Shown here piece by piece: positions 6,233 through 9,316 of a stretch of DNA of 9,316 nucleotides. The stretch lies in assembly GCA_004555425.1 (NCBI GenBank), contig SFID01000109.1, positions 1 to 9,316 of the forward strand. The letters are read 5' to 3'. Position 1 is the stretch's first letter. Each line of letters opens with the position of its first letter. The notes beneath the pieces were generated by a model. That model saw only the letters and a list, made by a program, of their open reading frames with translations. It did not search any database and was not told the DNA's origin. Position numbers and translations under genes: made by a program. The stretch comes from Bacteroidales bacterium (GTDB lineage Bacteria; Bacteroidota; Bacteroidia; Bacteroidales; Bacteroidaceae).

Positions 6233-6928
6233 TTAGTGGCAATGACCGCCACCGCAACAGCCGTCGCCGTGCTTGTGTTCGTGGCCACCGCAGCATCCGT
6301 CGCCGTGTTCGTGTTCGTGGCCACCGCAGCAGCCGTCGCCGTGTTCGTGGTGATGGCCTCCGCAGCCGCCTTCGCCGCAGCCGCCTTCGCCGCAACCGCC
6401 ATCGCCACAATCGTGGCAGCCGCAGCCGCAGCCTTCGCCGCTAAACATATTGATATATCCCTGAATCTCGGCATCGGTGGCGGGGCGCGACTGAATCACT
6501 TTGCCGCAGAAATGTAGGTCGCGGCCGGCCAGGAAATGGTTGAGGTCAACGACCACTGTCTTTTCCTTCACCTCCACGATGATGCCGTCGAAGCGGTTGC
6601 CGTCGGCGTTGGTCAGGGGAATGACATTGCCGGGATAGATGTTTTCCTTGTCAAAGCGTCCGTCAATGGTGAAGACCTGCTTGTCGAGTTCGATGACGTG
6701 CTCCTGCACATAGGGGCCGTACGCCTCGTTCACGCTGAGATTGAAGTCAAACTCATCGCCTTCGGAGAGGGGGACGATGTTGCCTTCGAAGGCTTCGAGC
6801 ATAGTGCCAAAGCCTGAGATAAACTGGAGAGGGTGTTCGGCGGGAGCCTTTTCGATGAGTTCGTGAATGCCCTGGGCATTGTCGGAATAGAGTTCGTAGG
6901 AAAGGGTGATGTACTTGTGTGATTCCAT
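6233..6928 (-). CDS. SlyD-like FKBP peptidyl-prolyl isomerase with Cys/His tail
   Basis: A 231-residue cytoplasmic FKBP-type cis-trans prolyl isomerase of the SlyD subgroup, expected to act as a folding helper and metal (nickel/zinc) binder. The FKBP fold is split, as in SlyD. The first half, residues 1-69, includes PLQFISGFGTMLEAFEG. The insert-in-flap chaperone domain, about 70-118, begins AYGPY. The fold then closes with VVVDLNHFLAGRDLHFCGKV (126-145). Residues 164-231 are a tail with 14 Cys and 13 His. It holds three GxGGC units (175-189) and three 12-residue HxHxHGDGCCGG units (192-227), ending GHCH. SlyD of Escherichia coli is 196 residues, so this tail is long. The start at 6928 is the first Met of the FKBP fold. 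It begins 27 bp after dnaX and ends 41 bp before aroC, suggesting co-transcription. The gene could be called slyD, but family paralogues make the symbol uncertain. Confidence 0.93.
   Translation of the reverse strand: MESHKYITLSYELYSDNAQGIHELIEKAPAEHPLQFISGFGTMLEAFEGNIVPLSEGDEFDFNLSVNEAYGPYVQEHVIELDKQVFTIDGRFDKENIYPGNVIPLTNADGNRFDGIIVEVKEKTVVVDLNHFLAGRDLHFCGKVIQSRPATDAEIQGYINMFSGEGCGCGCHDCGDGGCGEGGCGEGGCGGHHHEHGDGCCGGHEHEHGDGCCGGHEHKHGDGCCGGGHCH
6248..6355 (-). repeat. Three 36-bp in-frame repeats in the SlyD-like tail
   Basis: Each 36-bp unit encodes a 12-residue block of the form HxHxHGDGCCGG (residues 192-203, 204-215, 216-227). The units differ by few bases, and the varied positions are mostly between His and Glu or Lys. 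Such tandem coding repeats can gain or lose whole units by slippage without breaking the frame. Confidence 0.9.
6362..6406 (-). repeat. Three 15-bp in-frame repeats in the SlyD-like tail
   Basis: Residues 175-189 are three five-residue blocks, GDGGC, GEGGC and GEGGC, encoded by near-identical 15-bp units. They sit just before the longer His-rich units, so the tail has grown by two different repeat sizes. Confidence 0.85.
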
Positions 6929-6955
6929 ATTTTGTAGATTGTTTTGTTTCGGAGA

Positions 6956-8734
6956 TTATGCCAGTTCGAGGTTCAATGTGTTCTTGAGGACGGCCAATCC
7001 TGGCGATTTTTCAAGCATGGCGGCAAGTTGTTCTTGTCGGGTGTAGGCGCGCTTTTTGGCTTCCTCGGCTTGAATGATGCGGAAGCGTACGTCCACCTTG
7101 CCGTTGTGCAGTCCCATGCGAAGGTAGCAGACAAGGTCGTCGCGGATGCTGTTCATCAGCATGAGCACTTGGTCGTTCTCCACGGGCACCTCAACCACAA
7201 AATTGTCCATCAACTGTGGCCGCATATTTTTCATGCGTCCAGCGATGGCGTTCTGCTCTTGTGGCAGTTCCATGGCAAAGCGATACCACTGATAACTCAG
7301 GTCTTTCCATTCGAAGGGTTGCACCTCGTTGATGACAATGCGGCGGGCCTGGTCGAGGTTGGCCGAATTGGCTTGCTTGCGGCGCTGCTGCATTTTTGTG
7401 GCACTGATGGAGAGCGAAACGGGTCGCACATGGTGCTGGGCGGCTGCCGTGTTTTGCGTATTGGCCACGGGCAGCGTGGCGGAGGGGGCAGTGGCAGCCG
7501 CTGGTGTGGCTGCGGGCCGTTGCTGGGTTGTTGCGGCGGGTTGGGCCTTCGGGGCTTGGGGGGCTGCCGCCGCAGGAGCGATGGCAGCAAAGAGGGGTTT
7601 TAGTATCTTCGTAGGGCCAAGCCCACAACCTGCCTCGTCGTCGTCCACCGCCTGCGCCACCTGTATGAGTGTCAGTTCGACCAGAAGGCGCTTGTTGCTT
7701 GACGTGCGATAGTTGAGGTCGCAGTCGTTGCAGAACCGGAGGGCGCGATAGAGGAACTGCGGTCGGCACTTGGCTGCCTGTTCGCTATAGCGCGTGCGCA
7801 CCGTCTCCGACACTTCCAGCAGGGGCAACGTCTGGGCATCGCGGCTCACGAGCAAATCGCGCAGGTGGGAGGCAAAGCCGCTGATGAAATGGTTGGCCGC
7901 AAATCCCTTCGAGAGGATTTCGTTGAGCGTCAGCATAACGGCGGGAATGTTTTTGCCTAGCATCTGATCGACTATCTTGAAGTAATAGTCGTAGTCGAGC
8001 ACATTGAGGTCTTCAATGACCTTGCGATACGTCAGGTGGCCTTCGGCATAGCCTGCCACTTGGTCGAAAATCGACAGGGCATCGCGCATGCCGCCATCGG
8101 CCTTGCGGGCAATGACGCTCAGGGCCTCTTCCTCGTAATCGTAGCCTTCCTGCTGGGCCACGTGCTTGAGATGGCCCACGATGTCGGCCACCTCCATGCG
8201 GTTGAAGTCGTAGATTTGGCAACGGCTGAGGATGGTTGGCAGAATCTTGTGCTTCTCCGTGGTGGCCAGGATGAAGATGGCGTGGGCGGGCGGCTCTTCA
8301 AGGGTCTTGAGGAAGGCATTGAAGGCTGCCGTTGAGAGCATGTGCACCTCGTCGATGATGAAAACCTTGTAGCGGCCCACCTGTGGCGGCATGCGCACCT
8401 GTTCGATGAGCGAGCGGATGTCCTCCACGGAGTTGTTGGAGGCGGCATCCAGTTCGTGAATGTTGAAACTGCGCTGCTGCTCAAAGGCTTTGCAACTCTC
8501 GCAATTACCACATGCCTCGCCCGTCTCGGTGGGCGTGAGACAGTTGATGGTGCGCGCAAAGATGCGGGCGCAGGTGGTTTTGCCCACGCCTCGTGGACCG
8601 CAGAAGAGGTAGGCGTGTGCCAATTTGCCCGAGGCAATGGCATTCTTCAGTGTCGTGGTCAGTGCGCGCTGTCCCACCACGCTGTCGAACGTCAGCGGGC
8701 GGTATTTACGTGCAGAAACGATATAGTTTTCCAT
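6956..8734 (-). CDS. dnaX: DNA polymerase III clamp-loader subunit gamma/tau
   Basis: AAA+ subunit that loads the sliding beta clamp onto primed DNA and links the loader to polymerase. The 592 residues include an N-terminal ATPase with Walker A GPRGVGKTT (46-54), a zinc site Cys65, Cys75, Cys78, Cys81, Walker B VFIIDEVHML (124-133), the SRC motif (170-172, Arg171 as trans finger) and sensor-2 GGMRD (214-218). Domain III follows to about residue 365. An Ala/Pro/Gln-rich linker (about 384-435) leads to a C-terminal region (440-592) that I do not recognise in detail. No A-rich slippery heptamer is visible near the linker, so a short gamma form made by frameshift is not supported. The ATG at 8734 gives the usual N-terminus (MENYIVSARKYRPLTF). 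It is first in the probable dnaX-slyD-aroC unit. Confidence 0.97.
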   Translation of the reverse strand: MENYIVSARKYRPLTFDSVVGQRALTTTLKNAIASGKLAHAYLFCGPRGVGKTTCARIFARTINCLTPTETGEACGNCESCKAFEQQRSFNIHELDAASNNSVEDIRSLIEQVRMPPQVGRYKVFIIDEVHMLSTAAFNAFLKTLEEPPAHAIFILATTEKHKILPTILSRCQIYDFNRMEVADIVGHLKHVAQQEGYDYEEEALSVIARKADGGMRDALSIFDQVAGYAEGHLTYRKVIEDLNVLDYDYYFKIVDQMLGKNIPAVMLTLNEILSKGFAANHFISGFASHLRDLLVSRDAQTLPLLEVSETVRTRYSEQAAKCRPQFLYRALRFCNDCDLNYRTSSNKRLLVELTLIQVAQAVDDDEAGCGLGPTKILKPLFAAIAPAAAAPQAPKAQPAATTQQRPAATPAAATAPSATLPVANTQNTAAAQHHVRPVSLSISATKMQQRRKQANSANLDQARRIVINEVQPFEWKDLSYQWYRFAMELPQEQNAIAGRMKNMRPQLMDNFVVEVPVENDQVLMLMNSIRDDLVCYLRMGLHNGKVDVRFRIIQAEEAKKRAYTRQEQLAAMLEKSPGLAVLKNTLNLELA

Positions 8735-8756
8735 GGTGGGGAACGTACATTTTCTG

Positions 8757-8789
8757 CAAAGGTAGGCAAAATTCTCGTATGGCCGTCAA
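8757..8789 (-). promoter_or_regulatory. Candidate Bacteroidetes promoter for dnaX
   Basis: On the minus strand TACCTTTG (8764-8757) matches the Bacteroidetes -7 consensus TAnnTTTG exactly. A TTG at 8789-8787 lies 22 bases upstream, slightly more than the usual 19-21 for the -33 element. Transcription would begin close to the dnaX start, leaving a leader of roughly 15-20 nt. The match is by consensus only. Confidence 0.5.
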
Positions 8790-9053
8790 GAACTGCGGAT
8801 TTTGTTGGGCTATCTCGTCCACAGTAGACCCACAGTAGGCCCTCACACGCTTCCAGCCTGCTGTAAACATTAAGGTAGGTTCTCGACGCTTTTACCCTCT
8901 CGGGCGCACAGACGGCAACCTCCTCCCATAATATTGCCTAGCAAAAACTGAGATGGGTACCTATAAATTATAAATACTAAATTAAACCGCCATTCGCTGA
9001 GCCACACGAGCAAGGTGCGGTACATTGCCTTGCAATGACACCCTTCACGTTAC
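8790..9053. other. Right-flank intergenic region with repeat remnants
   Basis: No convincing reading frame is present. It holds a ccacagtag direct repeat near 8818-8838, the word TAAGGTAGGTTCT at 8871-8883 (also at 731-743 beside the fold-back element), the GGGCGCACAGACGGCA repeat at 8902-8917, and a small perfect hairpin CATTGC-CTT-GCAATG at 9023-9037. Between these lies ordinary AT-rich sequence. Confidence 0.5.
8902..8932 (+). repeat. Dispersed repeat, right copy
   Basis: GGGCGCACAGACGGCA at 8902-8917, then a diverged spacer and CCCATAAT at 8925-8932, matches 165-196 in the same orientation. The surrounding sequence does not match the left copy further, so these are probably short conserved parts of a decayed repeat family. 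Confidence 0.6.
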
Positions 9054-9059
9054 CGTAAC

Positions 9060-9316
9060 TACTCAGGTCGTTCTAGATTGCGAGGCAACGTGTGGACCTT
9101 CGGCTTGCGGTATTTATTTTAACACGAATCTTACGAATCTTTCTAATTGCGCGGGGTTAACCTCCAACAAGGAAACAATTCGACTCGTGTTTCTTTAACA
9201 TGCCCATTTGGAGGTTTTACCCCACGCGATTAGGAAAATTAGAAAGATTCGTGTTTAAAGAAACAACGCACACCGCAGTGCCACACGTTGACTCGCTATC
9301 TGGAGCATCCTGAGTA
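9060..9316. repeat. Long imperfect palindrome cut by the window edge
   Basis: Positions 9060-9166 and the reverse complement of 9209-9316 align over about 107 bases. They share TACTCAGG at the outer ends, GCGAG-x-CAACGTGTGG, AACACGAATCTT, a TAATxGCGxGGGG block and ACCTCCA at the inner ends. The 42-base centre also pairs (AAGGAAACA with TGTTTCTTT, one G-T wobble), so the whole stretch can fold into one hairpin. The arms differ by scattered substitutions of similar length, with a 9-bp tandem ACGAATCTT at 9124-9141 in the left arm only. GTTAC-C-GTAAC at 9049-9059 adjoins the left end. No reading frame is convincing. A MITE-like element or a structured RNA gene would both fit. Confidence 0.75.

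Noticed and set aside
6192..6410. N-terminal extension of aroC upstream of 6191
   Set aside because: It overlaps the end of the SlyD-like gene and would add a low-complexity Arg/Leu-rich stretch absent from chorismate synthases. The canonical start is at 6191.
6224..6517. Ala/Val-rich plus-strand frame resembling membrane segments
   Set aside because: It is the antisense reading of the Cys/His-tail repeats; the hydrophobic look comes from complementing Gly/His/Cys codons.
7040..7065. A-run in dnaX as a possible frameshift site
   Set aside because: The AAA AAG codons lie about 30 codons from the C-terminus and do not form a canonical slippery heptamer; a frameshift there would not produce a gamma-like form.

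Overview
The window looks like chromosomal DNA from a Bacteroidetes bacterium, most likely order Bacteroidales (Prevotella-like). This is inferred from the gene types, the near absence of Shine-Dalgarno sequences before the starts, a TAnnTTTG-type promoter element upstream of dnaX, and the OmpA/MotB-like lipoprotein. No species is assigned.

Layout: positions 1-726 hold no convincing gene and are packed with repeats: small GC-rich hairpins, a 21-bp inverted repeat, a very GC-rich tandem array of self-complementary 22-bp units, and a 190-bp fold-back element with perfect 20-bp ends. After a plain spacer, clpB (disaggregase) runs on the plus strand and is followed by a hairpin terminator. Next, also on the plus strand, is an OmpA-family lipoprotein gene whose last codons and stop are duplicated in tandem, with its own strong terminator. 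From the other side, dnaX, a SlyD-like FKBP isomerase gene and aroC are read on the minus strand with gaps of 27 and 41 bp, so they are probably one operon. A promoter-like element lies before dnaX, and a hairpin plus T-run about 165 bp past aroC may end the transcript. The plus and minus units converge in the gap near 4775-5075.

Positions 8765-9316 are again gene-free and repeat-bearing. They share short words with the left flank (GGGCGCACAGACGGCA, TAAGGTAGGTTCT, and CCTGAGTAGTTACG in inverted orientation) and end in a long imperfect palindrome that reaches the window edge.

The five genes are housekeeping: protein rescue (ClpB), envelope-peptidoglycan anchoring (OmpA-like lipoprotein), replication clamp loading (DnaX), proline isomerisation and metal handling (SlyD-like), and chorismate synthesis (AroC). 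No defence system, transposase, phage gene, CRISPR array, tRNA or rRNA was seen. The unusual content is the repeats in both flanks, the repeat-expanded metal-binding tail of the SlyD-like protein, and the duplicated 3' end of the OmpA-like gene.
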